Below, piece by piece: positions 19,858 through 30,215 of a stretch of 64,000 nt of DNA. The notes below the pieces were generated by a model. It was not told where the DNA came from and searched no databases. It saw only the letters and a list, made by a program, of their open reading frames with translations. The stretch spans positions 1 to 64,000 of the forward strand of contig NZ_BAGF01000023.1 of the NCBI RefSeq assembly GCF_000308755.1, written 5' to 3'. The DNA comes from Nocardia pneumoniae NBRC 100136. GTDB taxonomy: Bacteria; Actinomycetota; Actinomycetes; Mycobacteriales; Mycobacteriaceae. Positions within the stretch are counted from its first letter, which is position 1. Each line of letters opens with the position of its first letter. The translations under genes were made by a program, and so were the position numbers.

Positions 19858-20424
19858 CTACCGGCTGATGCTTCCCTCGAGATCGACGCCCGCCCCGCGC
19901 ATGCGGTCCAGGGCGGCGCGCACGGTGTCCGGTGCGACCCCGGCGGTGAGATCGAGCAGGACGCGGGTGTCGAAACCCTCGATGCGCGCGTCCAGCGCGG
20001 TGGCGCGCACGCAGTGATCGGTGGCGATGCCGACCACGTCGACGGCGTCCACGCCGCGGTCGTGCAGCCAGTCGGCCAGGCTGGTGCCGTCTTCGGTCGT
20101 GCCCTCGAAACCGGAGTAGGCCGCGGTGTAGGCGCCCTTGGAGAAGACCTGGTGGATCGGGCCGGTGGTCAGGGCAGGGTGGAAATCGGCGCCGGGCGTG
20201 CCGACCCGGCAGTGCGGCGGCCAGCTGTCCACGTAGTCGGGCTCGTCGGAGAAATGCGCGCCGGGATCGATGTGGTAGTCGCGGGTCGCTACCACCACGC
20301 TGTAGTTCGTCGCCGCGAGGTGCTCGCTGATCCGGGTGGCCACCGCGGCGCCGCCGGTGACCGCGAGCGATCCGCCCTCGCAGAAATCGTTCTGGACGTC
20401 GACGATGATCAGTGCTCGGGTCAC
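19858..20424 (-). CDS. pncA: Nicotinamidase
   Basis: The isochorismatase-fold enzyme hydrolyses nicotinamide to nicotinate. The catalytic triad is Asp9 (IVDVQNDF), Lys96 (FSKGAY) and Cys138 (ATDHCVRAT). The metal-site residues Asp49, His51, His57 and His71 are all present in RDYHIDPGAHF and WPPHCR. At 188 residues it matches M. tuberculosis PncA (186). The GTG is preceded by GGAGG with a five-base gap. It lies 57 bp upstream of dinG on the same strand and close to pncB, the next enzyme of the salvage route. In M. tuberculosis pncA is far from pncB1. Confidence 0.93.
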   Translation of the reverse strand: MTRALIIVDVQNDFCEGGSLAVTGGAAVATRISEHLAATNYSVVVATRDYHIDPGAHFSDEPDYVDSWPPHCRVGTPGADFHPALTTGPIHQVFSKGAYTAAYSGFEGTTEDGTSLADWLHDRGVDAVDVVGIATDHCVRATALDARIEGFDTRVLLDLTAGVAPDTVRAALDRMRGAGVDLEGSISR

Positions 20425-20605
20425 GGTGACCTCCCGCGGTGTGACTGGTGACCTAACCAGATTCTGCCGCTAGGTCGGACGACCGGTTCATCCGACGCGC
20501 GGGAAATCCCGGTGGACGCGATGTAAACGCCGCTGCCCCGCGCGGTGATTACCGGATGCCCGTTTCTTCCACCCCGGTCCGCCGGGTCCCAGCATGGAGA
20601 CCGTT

Positions 20606-20797
20606 ATGAGTCACGCAAGGCTGTTCGTCAGCGTAATCATCGCCACCGCCGTCTATCTCGCGCTGTCGTTCGTCCTCGGCGACCGGCCCGGCGAGCCCGC
20701 CGCATGGGTGCGATTCGCGCTCATGGGCGTGGTGTTCGCGGTGCTGTTCGGCATCGGCCTGCTCGTGGCGCGCCGCGTCGCCGAGCGCAGGCGCTGA
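20606..20797 (+). CDS. Small two-helix membrane protein
   Basis: The 63-residue product has two hydrophobic helices (about 5-23 and 35-54) joined by a short polar loop DRPGEPAA, and ends in a basic RRVAERRR tail. No family is recognised. The ATG at 20606 has GGAG six bases upstream and is preferred over the ATG at 20594. It lies between divergent pncA and convergent pncB, ending two bases before the pncB stop. Short membrane proteins like this are hard to assign and its expression is unproven. Confidence 0.6.
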   Translation: MSHARLFVSVIIATAVYLALSFVLGDRPGEPAAWVRFALMGVVFAVLFGIGLLVARRVAERRR

Positions 20798-20799
20798 CC

Positions 20800-22110
20800 T
20801 CAGACGAAGGTGGTGACGACGGCCGGTTCGCCCGCCGACAGCTTGAGCCCCTCCCAGGGAAGACTGATCAGACCGCGGGCGACCAGGTCGCGGCTCTCGG
20901 CCAGCGTGGGCAGGTCCTCGACCGGCTCACCCCCGCGAACGAGCGGGACGAGCAGTTCACGGGCTCGGAAGCCGTTCGACGGCGGCACCGGTCCGGCCGC
21001 CGGATAGACGATCTCCTCGACGATCGTGCCGGTGTCGCGGGCCAAGCGGATCGCCTTCTTCGTGCCGCCGCGCGACTGTTTGTGACTGCTGCGTTTGGCG
21101 ACCGGCAACCCGTCCACCTCGACGAGCTTGTAGACCATTCCCGCCGTCGGCGCGCCCGACCCGGTGACCAGCGCCGTGCCGACGCCGTAGACGTCGACCG
21201 GTTCCGCGCGCAGCGCCGCGATGGCGTACTCGTCGAGGTCGCCGGAGACCACGATGCGGGTCTTGGTGGCGCCGAGCGCGTCGAGCTGCTCGCGCACCTG
21301 GCGGGCCAGCACGCCGAGATCGCCGGAGTCGATCCGGACGCCGCCCAGTTCGGTGCCCGCCACCTCGATGGCGGTCGCCACGCCCTTGGTGATGTCGAAG
21401 GTGTCCACCAGCAGCGTCGTCCCGATCCCCAGCGTCCGCACCTGGCTGCGGAACGCTTCGGCCTCGTGCGCCCCGTCAGGCCCGCTGTGCAGCAGGACGA
21501 AGGCGTGCGCGCTGGTGCCCGCGCCCGGAATGCCGTAGCGGCGCACCGCCTCCAGATTGGAGGTGGCGTCGAAACCGGCCAGGTACGCGGCGCGGGCACT
21601 GTCGGAGGCGGCGTGTTCGTGGGTGCGCCGCGAACCCATCTCGATCATCCGGCGCCCACCGGCGGCGCTCACCATGCGCGCTGCCGCCGACGCGATCGCG
21701 CTGTCGTGGTTGAGAATCGACAGGACCAGTGTCTCCAGCACCACGCATTCGGCGAAGCTGCCACGCACCGAGAGGATGGGGGAGCCGGGGAAGTAGAGCT
21801 CGCCTTCGGCGTAGCCGTCGATGTCGCCGGTGAATCGGTAGTCGCGTAGCCAGTCGAGGGTCCGCCGATCCGAGAACGGCGCGGCGACGGCGAGTTCGGC
21901 TTCCTCGAAGCGGAACCGCCGCAGCGCCTCCAGCAGCCTGCCCGTGCCACCGACGACACCGTAGCGACGTCCATTGGGCAAACGTCTGGCGAACACTTCG
22001 AAGGTGCATTGCCGCCGCGCCGAACCGTCGGCGAGCGCGGCGGCGAGCATGGTCAGTTCGTACTGGTCGGTCAGCAGCGCCGTGCTCGCGGCGCCGTCAC
22101 GCAGGTCCAC
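20800..22110 (-). CDS. pncB: Nicotinate phosphoribosyltransferase
   Basis: PncB converts nicotinate and PRPP to nicotinate mononucleotide for NAD salvage. The 436-residue product begins [15 protein letters not shown] and contains the family segments RVDSGDLG-like [11 protein letters not shown] near the centre, [10 protein letters not shown], and [10 protein letters not shown], which form the PRPP/nicotinate site. The GTG at 22110 is selected because TACAGT lies six bases upstream and upstream in-frame sequence is unrelated and overlaps the clpS side. It corresponds to Rv1330c and, with the nearby nicotinamidase, supplies both steps from nicotinamide to NaMN. Confidence 0.93.
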   Translation of the reverse strand: MDLRDGAASTALLTDQYELTMLAAALADGSARRQCTFEVFARRLPNGRRYGVVGGTGRLLEALRRFRFEEAELAVAAPFSDRRTLDWLRDYRFTGDIDGYAEGELYFPGSPILSVRGSFAECVVLETLVLSILNHDSAIASAAARMVSAAGGRRMIEMGSRRTHEHAASDSARAAYLAGFDATSNLEAVRRYGIPGAGTSAHAFVLLHSGPDGAHEAEAFRSQVRTLGIGTTLLVDTFDITKGVATAIEVAGTELGGVRIDSGDLGVLARQVREQLDALGATKTRIVVSGDLDEYAIAALRAEPVDVYGVGTALVTGSGAPTAGMVYKLVEVDGLPVAKRSSHKQSRGGTKKAIRLARDTGTIVEEIVYPAAGPVPPSNGFRARELLVPLVRGGEPVEDLPTLAESRDLVARGLISLPWEGLKLSAGEPAVVTTFV

Positions 22111-22222
22111 GCAGTCACTGTAGACACGACGGCGGGGCCGCGGCGCGGGCATCGTCCCGGTGAACCGGGAATGCGCGAATCGAGGCTGCGTGGGCTTGTT
22201 TCTCGGGAGTCGAGTCGTACCC

Positions 22223-22250
22223 TTGACGTTATGGCCTTGCGCAACATAGT
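22223..22250 (+). promoter_or_regulatory. Candidate sigma-A promoter of clpS
   Basis: TTGACG (22223-22228) and CATAGT (22245-22250) are spaced by 16 bp, placing a start near 22257. This lies ten bases before the ATG at 22267 and downstream of the alternative ATG at 22231, which would then not be on the transcript. Confidence 0.5.
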
Positions 22251-22266
22251 CCGGGGTGACGTCGTG

Positions 22267-22581
22267 ATGGGCGCCGCGAACGCGACAGTGTCGGCGGCGC
22301 AGGCGACGCCAGAGGCGGTCGAATACACCGAGATCCTGGAGGCGGAGGACCGCCCCTGGGTGACCGTGGTCTGGGACGACCCGGTCAATCTCATGCATTA
22401 CGTCACCTACATCTTCCAGAAGCTCTTCGGCTACAGCAAAGCGAAGGCGACCGAGTTGATGCTGAAGGTCCACAACGAGGGCAAGGCGGTGGTCTCGTCC
22501 GGTTCCCGGGACAAGATGGAACATGACGTCCAGCGGTTACACGCCGCGGGTCTCTGGGCCACCATGCAACGGGACGATTGA
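22267..22581 (+). CDS. clpS: ATP-dependent Clp protease adaptor ClpS
   Basis: ClpS delivers N-degron substrates to ClpC/ClpP. The 104-residue product has the family core [21 protein letters not shown], with the substrate-contacting Asn-Leu-Met, and ends [14 protein letters not shown] ... [10 protein letters not shown], as in M. tuberculosis ClpS (Rv1331, 101 residues). The ATG at 22267 is chosen over 22231 because of its length and because a candidate promoter overlaps the upstream start. It heads a run of same-strand genes (DUF2017, P1 peptidase) in the mycobacterial order. Confidence 0.93.
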   Translation: MGAANATVSAAQATPEAVEYTEILEAEDRPWVTVVWDDPVNLMHYVTYIFQKLFGYSKAKATELMLKVHNEGKAVVSSGSRDKMEHDVQRLHAAGLWATMQRDD

Positions 22582-22602
22582 CCAGAACGCTACCCTGACG
22601 CC

Positions 22603-23172
22603 GTGCGTAAGTGGAGCAGGAAGAACTCGCTGAGCGGTCTCAAACTGCGTTCCGAGATGGACGCACGCGAGGCCGACGTGCTTCGGTCGTTGGTGGGCGC
22701 GGTCTCCGGGCTGCTCACCGAACGCGCCGCGTCCGCCCCCGATGACGATCTGGCCGCCCTGACCGGATTACGATCCGGCAACACCGTCCCACCGGATGAT
22801 CCGCGGCTGCGCAGGCTCCTCCCGGACTTCCACCGCAGCGAGCCGGGCTCCCCGGACGCCGACCGCGCCGACCTCAACAGCGCGCTGCGCAGCCTGCACG
22901 AGCCCGACATCATCGACGCCAAGCTGGCCGCGGGCTCGGTGGTGCTGGACACCGTGCCGAGCTCGGGCGGCAAGATCGTGCTCACCCCCGAGCAGGCCGA
23001 CGCGTGGCTGACCGCGCTCACCGACGTGCGGCTCGCGCTCGGCACGGTGCTGAACATCGATGCCGACACGCCCGACCATCTCGAGCCCGACGATCCGCGT
23101 GCTCCCCATCTGGACGTGTACCACTGGCTGACCTGGATGCAGGACTCGCTGCTGCAAGCGCTGGCTCCCTGA
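22603..23172 (+). CDS. DUF2017 protein
   Basis: The 189-residue protein starts with a short basic head and is otherwise helical. It has the conserved EADVLRSLVGAVSGLL (about 23-38), PDDPRLRRLLPDFHR (about 64-78) and a C-terminal YHWLTWMQDSLLQAL. It corresponds to Rv1332, which is annotated as a regulator without experimental basis I know of; I see no DNA-binding motif. It lies 21 bp after clpS, but TACCCT six bases before its GTG suggests a leaderless internal promoter. Confidence 0.85.
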   Translation: MRKWSRKNSLSGLKLRSEMDAREADVLRSLVGAVSGLLTERAASAPDDDLAALTGLRSGNTVPPDDPRLRRLLPDFHRSEPGSPDADRADLNSALRSLHEPDIIDAKLAAGSVVLDTVPSSGGKIVLTPEQADAWLTALTDVRLALGTVLNIDADTPDHLEPDDPRAPHLDVYHWLTWMQDSLLQALAP

Positions 23173-23232
23173 CCGGCTCCGGTGCGAAGATCGGCGCGGT
23201 CGACCAGCCGATGCGCGCCGTGAGGAGTAGAG

Positions 23233-24297
23233 ATGGTGAAAGCCGAGCCGGGGCAGAACAATTCGCTCACCGATGTCCCCGGTGTGCTGGTCGGTCATCA
23301 CCACGTCCTCGATCCCGATGCCGCACTGGGCGCAGGGGCGGCCACCGGATGCACGGTCGTGCGCGTCCCGGGCGGCGCCGTGGCGTCGGTCGACGTGCGC
23401 GGCGGCGGGCCGGGCACCCGTGAGACCGACCTGCTCGATCCGATGAACACCGTCCGTCAGGTCGACGCGATCCTCCTGACCGGCGGAAGCGCCTACGGTC
23501 TCGCCGCGGCCGACGGCGTGATGCGCTGGCTGGAGGAGAACGGCGCGGGCATCGTGATGGACCCGACCGACCCGAGCCGGGTGGTGCCGATCGTCCCCGG
23601 CGCGGTGATCTTCGACCTTCCGGTCGGCGCCTGGGATATCCGGCCGACGTCCGAATTCGGCTATCAGGCGGCGAAGGCGGCGGCGGTCGATTTCGCCCGC
23701 GGATCGGTCGGCGCGGGCGTCGGCGCACGCGCGGGATCGATCAAAGGCGGTGTGGGTACCGCGAGCGTCGTGCTCAGCGAAGGCGCCGCCGCCGGGATCA
23801 CCGTCGCCGCACTGGTCGTGGCCAATCCCGTTGGTTCGGTGTTCGATCCGCGCACCGGGTTGCCATGGGGGTGTGGCACCGACGGACCCGATTACTTCGG
23901 TCTGCGCGCGCCGACCGCCGAGCAGGTGGCGGCGGCCAATGCGCTCCCGGTGAAGGGCACTGTGCTCAACACCACGATCGGAGTCGTGGCGACGGACGCC
24001 CCGCTCGATCCGGCCGGGTGCCGCCGGGTGGCGGTCACCGCGCACGACGGCCTGGCCAGGGCGATCCGTCCCGCGCATTCGCCACTCGACGGGGACACGC
24101 TCTTCGCGCTCGCCACCGGGACGGCCGAGGAAATCTCCGGCCTTCCGCTGCCGCCTGCTTTTCCCCCCGATCTGCTCGTCCTCGACGAGATCTGCACGGC
24201 GGCCGCGGTGTGCGTCGAACGCGCCGTCGTCGACGCGATCCGCTCGGCGCACGCGGTCGCGGGCATCCCGTCCTATCACGACATATTCGGTGTTTGA
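23233..24297 (+). CDS. P1-family (DmpA/NylC-like) self-processing peptidase
   Basis: These hydrolases cleave themselves to expose an N-terminal Ser or Thr that acts on aminopeptide or amide bonds. The 354-residue protein has the family motifs GGGPGTRETDLLDP (about 57-70), LTGGSAYGLAAADGVM (about 82-97) and NTTIGVVATDAPL (246-258). Cleavage is expected before Thr247 or Thr248 in the last. The ATG start has a GAGG-like site upstream. It corresponds to Rv1333 and may be in the clpS transcript (60-bp gap). Its natural substrate cannot be inferred. Confidence 0.88.
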   Translation: MVKAEPGQNNSLTDVPGVLVGHHHVLDPDAALGAGAATGCTVVRVPGGAVASVDVRGGGPGTRETDLLDPMNTVRQVDAILLTGGSAYGLAAADGVMRWLEENGAGIVMDPTDPSRVVPIVPGAVIFDLPVGAWDIRPTSEFGYQAAKAAAVDFARGSVGAGVGARAGSIKGGVGTASVVLSEGAAAGITVAALVVANPVGSVFDPRTGLPWGCGTDGPDYFGLRAPTAEQVAAANALPVKGTVLNTTIGVVATDAPLDPAGCRRVAVTAHDGLARAIRPAHSPLDGDTLFALATGTAEEISGLPLPPAFPPDLLVLDEICTAAAVCVERAVVDAIRSAHAVAGIPSYHDIFGV

Positions 24298-24430
24298 TGG
24301 TCGCGCCTGCGGCGGGCCTGCGCGTCCTGGTGGCCCGCCACGTCCGCAACCTAGCCGCCAGCGGCATCACCCCGGTCGGCGCCACCGCCAGCCAGCGAAC
24401 ATTCAAGTCCTGCGGCCACCACCGCACGCG

Positions 24431-24532
24431 ACCACACTGGCCCCACCCCTGCTTTCGAGCGAAGCGAGACCGAGCATTGCCCGTTCGAGCCACAAGGGGG
24501 CCGCGAACACGCAGCGCCGCGGGCGCTGCAAG
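24431..24532. repeat. Dispersed repeat, copy A
   Basis: The left part (24431-24487) matches 28222-28278 at 51 of 57 positions by eye. The right part, from GAGCCACAAGGGGGCCGCG into the palindromic CAGCGCCGCGGGCGCTG, matches 28346 onward. The copy lies in the gap between the P1 peptidase and mec (24298-24630), which otherwise shows no gene. No terminal inverted repeats or transposase are visible. Confidence 0.7.
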
Positions 24533-24630
24533 ATAAACACCGGACCGCCCGATATGTCCGGGGGAATAGCCGAATATCCTGGCTCGTTGTCGACTGCGAT
24601 GGGTCGGCGTTGTGGAAAGGTGTGCGACTC

Positions 24631-25050
24631 GTGCTGGTGATCAGGGCCGACCTCGTGGAGGCGATGGTGGCGCACGCGCGCGCCGATCACCCCGATGAGG
24701 CCTGCGGTGTCATCGCGGGACCGGAGGGCTCCGATCGACCGGAGCGCTTCATCGCCATGGTCAACGCCGAGCGTTCGCCCACTTTCTATCGCTTCGACTC
24801 CGGCGAGCAGTTGAAGGTCTGGCGCGAGATGGACGAGGCGGACGAGACGCCGGTGGTGATCTATCACTCGCATACCGCCACCGAGGCTTACCCGAGCCGG
24901 ACCGACGTGTCGTACGCCTCCGAGCCGTTCGCGCACTACGTGCTGATCTCCACCCGCGATCCCGAGCGGCACGAACTGCGCAGCTACCGGATCGTCGACG
25001 GCGAGGTCACCGAGGAGCCGGTGCGGATCGTCGACGCGTATGAGACCTAG
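24631..25050 (+). CDS. mec: JAMM metallopeptidase Mec, CysO-cysteine hydrolase
   Basis: Mec releases cysteine from the CysO-cysteine adduct, the last step of the protein-thiocarboxylate cysteine pathway. The JAMM zinc site is complete: Glu23 (DEACG), then His79, His81, Ser89 and Asp92 in HSHTATEAYPSRTD. The GTG giving VLVIRADLV is preferred because GGAAAGG sits ten bases upstream; a GTG nine bases earlier is possible. cysO and cysM follow on the same strand, as in Rv1334-Rv1336. Confidence 0.94.
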   Translation: MLVIRADLVEAMVAHARADHPDEACGVIAGPEGSDRPERFIAMVNAERSPTFYRFDSGEQLKVWREMDEADETPVVIYHSHTATEAYPSRTDVSYASEPFAHYVLISTRDPERHELRSYRIVDGEVTEEPVRIVDAYET

Positions 25051-25083
25051 ACCGATGCCTGTTCCGCGAAACGAGGAGTACCC

Positions 25084-26327
<1,244 letters not shown>

Positions 26328-26392
26328 TTCCCAGCACGCGCCGGTACCCTCGGTGAGGCGGGGCCACGACCCCGCGCGGCGAGGAGGTAGCC

Positions 26393-27115
26393 ATGACCGG
26401 CGCGGGACTCGGGCCGTCGTTCGACCCTGATCGGATCGCGGCGATGCGCGCACGGTTGGGGAGGCCCATCGCCGTGCCGGGGCCGTCGCCCGCGCCGAGC
26501 GGGGGATTCGCCGCCACCAAGCGGCTGTGGTTGCGGTCCGGCGTGCTGATCCTGGGATTCGTCGGGTTGCTCTACGGCGTCGAAACAGTCGACGCCGTGG
26601 TCGGCGGTCGGCTCGACTACGCGGGCATCGAGCCGCGCGAGGCCGACGGGCTGCCCGGCATCGTGTTCGCCCCGATGCTGCACGATGACTGGAGCCATCT
26701 GATCGGCAACACCTTCCCGGTGCTGCTGCTCGGCTTCCTCGTTCTGCTGGCGGGCATCGGCCGCGGGTTGGCCGCCACCGCGATCATCTGGCTCGTGGCG
26801 GGGGTCGGCACCTGGCTCACCGGAGCGACGGGCAGCGTGCACATCGGTGCGTCCTCGCTGGTGTTCGGCTGGTTGACATTCGTCATCTCGCGCGGCTGGT
26901 TCACGCGCAATATCGGACAGATCGCGCTCGGTCTCGTGGTGCTTGCCCTGTACGGCTCGCTGCTGTGGGGCATCCTGCCGGGACAGCCGGGAATCTCTTG
27001 GCAGGGGCATCTTTTCGGCGCGTTGGGTGGACTGTTCGCTGGCTGGGTACTCTCTGGTGATGAACGTCGACACCGCCGCGGGGATCGAGCCGGAGTCAAC
27101 GCGTCGCCGCGGTGA
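26393..27115 (+). CDS. Rhomboid-family intramembrane serine protease
   Basis: The 240-residue protein has six hydrophobic segments after a 45-residue cytoplasmic head. The rhomboid dyad is Ser154 (IGASS, on the fourth helix) and His206 (WQGHLFGALGG, on the last). His102 in DWSHLIGN fits the oxyanion/helix-2 histidine. GGAGGT precedes the ATG. It corresponds to Rv1337, downstream of cysM. In M. tuberculosis murI follows; here a phosphodiesterase-like gene does. Confidence 0.9.
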   Translation: MTGAGLGPSFDPDRIAAMRARLGRPIAVPGPSPAPSGGFAATKRLWLRSGVLILGFVGLLYGVETVDAVVGGRLDYAGIEPREADGLPGIVFAPMLHDDWSHLIGNTFPVLLLGFLVLLAGIGRGLAATAIIWLVAGVGTWLTGATGSVHIGASSLVFGWLTFVISRGWFTRNIGQIALGLVVLALYGSLLWGILPGQPGISWQGHLFGALGGLFAGWVLSGDERRHRRGDRAGVNASPR

Positions 27116-27151
27116 GCGCGCGGCCGGTCGCGCAATGAGGGGGATCCTTTC

Positions 27152-27949
27152 GTGAGCCAGAATTCCGCGTGGCAGCATGGGGGAATGCGCCTTACCGTCC
27201 TCGGGTGCTCGGGCAGCGTGTCCGGCCCGGACTCTCCTGCGTCGGGTTACCTGCTGACCGGCCCGGACATGCCGCCGACGGTCATCGATTTCGGGCCGGG
27301 AGTGCTCGGCGCGTTGCAGCGCTACGCCGACCCGGGTGAGGTCGACATCTTCCTGACCCATCTGCACGCGGACCACTGCCTGGATCTGCCGGGCCTGCTG
27401 GTGTGGCGGCGTTACCACCCCACGCCGCCGGAGGGAAAGGCGATCGTGCGCGGCCCCTCCGACACGTCACTGCGGATCGGCAACGCGTCCGCCGAGGTCG
27501 GGGGTGAATGCGACGACTGGTCCGATGTGATCGACATGCAGCCGTGGGCCGAGGGCCAGCCGGTGGAATTCGGGCCGGGCCACACCGTCACGGCGCGCCG
27601 GATGTACCACCCGCCGGAGTCCTACGGCCTGCGCATCGAGACCGTGAGCGGCCGCACCTTCGTCTACACCGGCGACACCGCGCTGTGCCCGCAGGTCCAC
27701 GAACTCGCGCAGGGCGCCGACGTCCTGATGGCCGAGGCATCCTGGACGCACGACCCGGCCAATCGCCCGCCCGGCATACACCTTTCGGGCACCGAGGCGG
27801 GCCAGATCGCCGCCGAAGCCGGAGTGAAGGAACTGCTGCTCACCCACATCCCCCCGTGGACTTCCCGGGAGGACGTGATCGCCGAGGCAAAAGCGCAGTT
27901 CTCCGGCCCGGTACACGCGGTAGCGCCGGGCGAGACCTTCGATCTCTGA
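27152..27949 (+). CDS. Metallo-beta-lactamase-fold phosphodiesterase (Rv1339-like)
   Basis: The 265-residue protein has the metal motif HLHADHCLD near residue 70 and later YTGDTAL and [12 protein letters not shown] segments. It corresponds to Rv1339, reported as an atypical class II cyclic-AMP phosphodiesterase. That activity is transferred here by orthology only. The GTG at 27152 has AGGGGGA seven bases upstream; the ATG at 27185 ([10 protein letters not shown]) is the alternative and starts exactly at the domain. The mycobacterial neighbour murI is absent from the 36-bp gap before it. Confidence 0.88.
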   Translation: MSQNSAWQHGGMRLTVLGCSGSVSGPDSPASGYLLTGPDMPPTVIDFGPGVLGALQRYADPGEVDIFLTHLHADHCLDLPGLLVWRRYHPTPPEGKAIVRGPSDTSLRIGNASAEVGGECDDWSDVIDMQPWAEGQPVEFGPGHTVTARRMYHPPESYGLRIETVSGRTFVYTGDTALCPQVHELAQGADVLMAEASWTHDPANRPPGIHLSGTEAGQIAAEAGVKELLLTHIPPWTSREDVIAEAKAQFSGPVHAVAPGETFDL

Positions 27950-28221
27950 TCTGGTTCGATCCCACCGTCCGCGAAGCGCGTGCCATTGCGACCCCGTCGC
28001 CGACCTGGGGCATGCCCTGAGCTCTGTGGCAAGTCGAAGCGCCGTGCGATCGGTCGCCAACCGCACGGACATCGGGCACCGTGCGGAGACCCGAGCGATC
28101 GCTCGCGACGTGGCATACGTGCGGCCGATGCTTCCACAGCGGAGCCGCCAGCTGCGATCATCCGACACGGCCCTACCAGTAGGTCGCGATCATCCGGGTC
28201 GTGCGATGGCTTCCTCGAGCA

Positions 28222-28434
28222 ACCACACTGGCCCCACTTGCGTTTTCGAGCGCAGCGAGACCGAGCATTGCCCGTTCGCGGCCCGGCTCGCGTCCGAGCG
28301 GCCGCCGCGTCCGCGACGAAGTCGCCAGCGGCGGTCGCTCGGGCGCGAGCCACAGGTGGGCCGCGAACACGCCGCGACGAAGTCGCGGCTGAACCAACAC
28401 AGCCGCGAACACGCGGCGCCGCAGGCGCCGCAAA
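28222..28434. repeat. Dispersed repeat, copy B (expanded)
   Basis: It shares the 57-bp left part of copy A, then carries about 67 extra bases (to 28345) before the shared GAGCCACA-GTGGGCCGCGAACACG segment. After a CGCGACGAAGTCGCG palindrome the CCGCGAACACG motif recurs and a second palindrome GCGGCGCCGCAGGCGCCGC ends the element. It occupies much of the 508-bp gap before rph. The rest of that gap (27950-28221) shows no gene I can support and no murI remnant. Confidence 0.65.
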
Positions 28435-28457
28435 AACAACACAGTAGGCTGTGGGCC

Positions 28458-29228
28458 GTGTCGAGACGAGCCGATGGCAGGGCGGACGATGAGCTCCGCG
28501 AGGTCCGGATCACCCGTGGATTCACCACGCATCCAGCCGGTTCGGTGCTGGTGGAGTTCGGGCAGACGCGGGTGATGTGCACCGCGAGCGTCACCGAGGG
28601 CGTGCCCGTGTGGCGCCGCGACTCCGGGCTGGGCTGGCTCACCGCCGAATACGCGATGCTGCCCGCCGCGACGCACACTCGCAGTGGCCGGGAATCGGTG
28701 AAGGGGAGGATCGGCGGGCGGACCCAGGAGATCAGCCGTCTGGTCGGCCGCTCGCTGCGCGCCTGCATCGACCTGGCGGCCATCGGCGAGAACACCATCG
28801 CGATCGACTGCGATGTGCTCCAGGCCGACGGCGGCACCAGGACGGCCGCCATCACCGGCGCCTATGTCGCGCTGGCCGACGCGGTGACCTACCTCGGCGC
28901 GGCCGGCGCCTTGGCCGACCCGCAGCCGATCTCGTGCGCGATCGCGGCGGTGAGCGTCGGCGTGGTCGACGGCCGGGTGCGGGTGGACCTGCCGTACGAA
29001 GAGGATTCGCGCGCCGAGGTCGACATGAACGTGGTCGCCACCGACACCGGAACGCTGGTGGAGATTCAGGGCACCGGCGAGGGCGCCACCTTCCCGCGCT
29101 CCACGCTGGACAAGCTGCTCGACGCGGCGCTGGCGGCCTGCGAGAAGTTGTTCGTCGTGCAGAAGGAAGCGCTGGCGCTGCCGTACCCCGGCGTGCTTCC
29201 GGAGCCGGCCGAGCCGAAGAAGAAGTGA
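28458..29228 (+). CDS. rph: Ribonuclease PH
   Basis: RNase PH trims tRNA 3' ends phosphorolytically. The 256-residue product contains the family segments [14 protein letters not shown] (about 27-40), [17 protein letters not shown], and [22 protein letters not shown], with the phosphate-binding residues in the last. The GTG is selected because TAGGCT ends seven bases upstream (28445-28450), a clear leaderless promoter, and the upstream in-frame sequence is the dispersed repeat. Its stop overlaps the rdgB start by one base. Confidence 0.95.
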   Translation: MSRRADGRADDELREVRITRGFTTHPAGSVLVEFGQTRVMCTASVTEGVPVWRRDSGLGWLTAEYAMLPAATHTRSGRESVKGRIGGRTQEISRLVGRSLRACIDLAAIGENTIAIDCDVLQADGGTRTAAITGAYVALADAVTYLGAAGALADPQPISCAIAAVSVGVVDGRVRVDLPYEEDSRAEVDMNVVATDTGTLVEIQGTGEGATFPRSTLDKLLDAALAACEKLFVVQKEALALPYPGVLPEPAEPKKK

Positions 29229-29833
29229 TGACTCGCCTGCTGGTCGCCAGCCGCAATGTCAAGAAACTGAACGAGCTGCGCCGCATCCTCGACGAGGCGG
29301 GCGTGGCCGGGATCGAGATCGTCGGGCTGGACGACGTTCCCCCGTACGACGAAGCTCCCGAGACCGGCGCGACGTTCGAGGAGAACGCGCTGGCCAAGGC
29401 CCGCGACGGTGCCGTGGCCACCGGTTTGGCCTGTGTCGCCGACGATTCCGGCCTCGAGGTGGACGCGTTGAACGGGATGCCCGGGGTGCTGTCGGCGCGG
29501 TGGTCGGGCGGGCACGGGGACGACGCGGCGAACAACGCGCTGCTGCTGGCGCAGCTCGCGGACGTCCCGGACGAGCGGCGCGGCGCGCGGTTCGTGTCGG
29601 CCTGCGCGCTGGTGGTTCCGGGCGGCGCGGAGACCGTGGTGCGCGGCGAATGGCCGGGCTCGATCGGACGCAAGCCGGTGGGCGACGGCGGTTTCGGCTA
29701 CGACCCGCTGTTCATTCCGGCGGGCGGCGACAGCACCGCGGCTCAGCTGACGCCCGCCCAGAAGGACGCGGTGTCCCATCGCGGGCGGGCGCTGGCTCAG
29801 TTGGTGCCCGCGCTGGCCGCGCTGGCGGGCTGA
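29228..29833 (+). CDS. rdgB: RdgB/HAM1 non-canonical purine NTP pyrophosphatase
   Basis: The enzyme hydrolyses dITP, XTP and ITP to monophosphates, cleaning the nucleotide pool. The 201-residue product begins LLVASRNVKKLNEL, the family's SxNxxKxxE site, and contains ADDSGLEVDALNGMPGV and GFGYDPLFIP, both diagnostic. It is translationally coupled to rph through TGATG. It corresponds to Rv1341. Confidence 0.95.
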   Translation: MTRLLVASRNVKKLNELRRILDEAGVAGIEIVGLDDVPPYDEAPETGATFEENALAKARDGAVATGLACVADDSGLEVDALNGMPGVLSARWSGGHGDDAANNALLLAQLADVPDERRGARFVSACALVVPGGAETVVRGEWPGSIGRKPVGDGGFGYDPLFIPAGGDSTAAQLTPAQKDAVSHRGRALAQLVPALAALAG

Positions 29834-29849
29834 CGCGGGAAGATCCGGG

Positions 29850-30215
29850 TCAGACCCCGTAGTCCCGCTTGACCTGCTTCGCGTTGACGTGCTCGACGAA
29901 GAACGACAGCAGCGGGATGGTGCCGGCGAGCAGGGTGCCGACGGTGCGCGGGACCGGCCAGCGCACCTTGACCGCGAGATCGGCCGTGACCAGGAGATAG
30001 ACGAAATACACCCAGCCGTGCACCACGGCGATCCAGCTCGGGGTGTGCACGCCGAAGCCGTACTTGGCGATCATCTCACCGGTGAGCAGCAGCAGCCAGA
30101 GACCGGTGATCCAGGCCAGTGCGCGGTAGCGCAGCAGCGCCGGGGCGATCTTGGCGGCGTTCGCCGTCGGCGCGGGGGCGACGGCGGTCTCGGTGGAATT
30201 CTCGCTGGTGGTCAA
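29850..30215 (-). CDS. DUF3817 membrane protein (Rv1342c-like)
   Basis: The 121-residue protein has three hydrophobic helices and the DUF3817 features LLRYRALAWITGLWLLLL, HTPSWIAVVHGWVYFVYLL and LSFFVEH. The TTG start is chosen because GAGGAG lies at the right distance and the codon overlaps the upstream stop as TTGA. It is co-transcribed with the lprD-like gene. It is a paralogue of the product at 5583-5951. Confidence 0.82.
   Translation of the reverse strand: MTTSENSTETAVAPAPTANAAKIAPALLRYRALAWITGLWLLLLTGEMIAKYGFGVHTPSWIAVVHGWVYFVYLLVTADLAVKVRWPVPRTVGTLLAGTIPLLSFFVEHVNAKQVKRDYGV

Noticed and set aside
27950..28457. Search for a murI remnant in the gap before rph
   Set aside because: No racemase motif is visible in any frame; the gap is filled mainly by the dispersed repeat.
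28026..28457. The 144-codon N-terminal extension of rph
   Set aside because: It translates the intergenic repeat; a promoter hexamer and the family start place the rph start at 28458.
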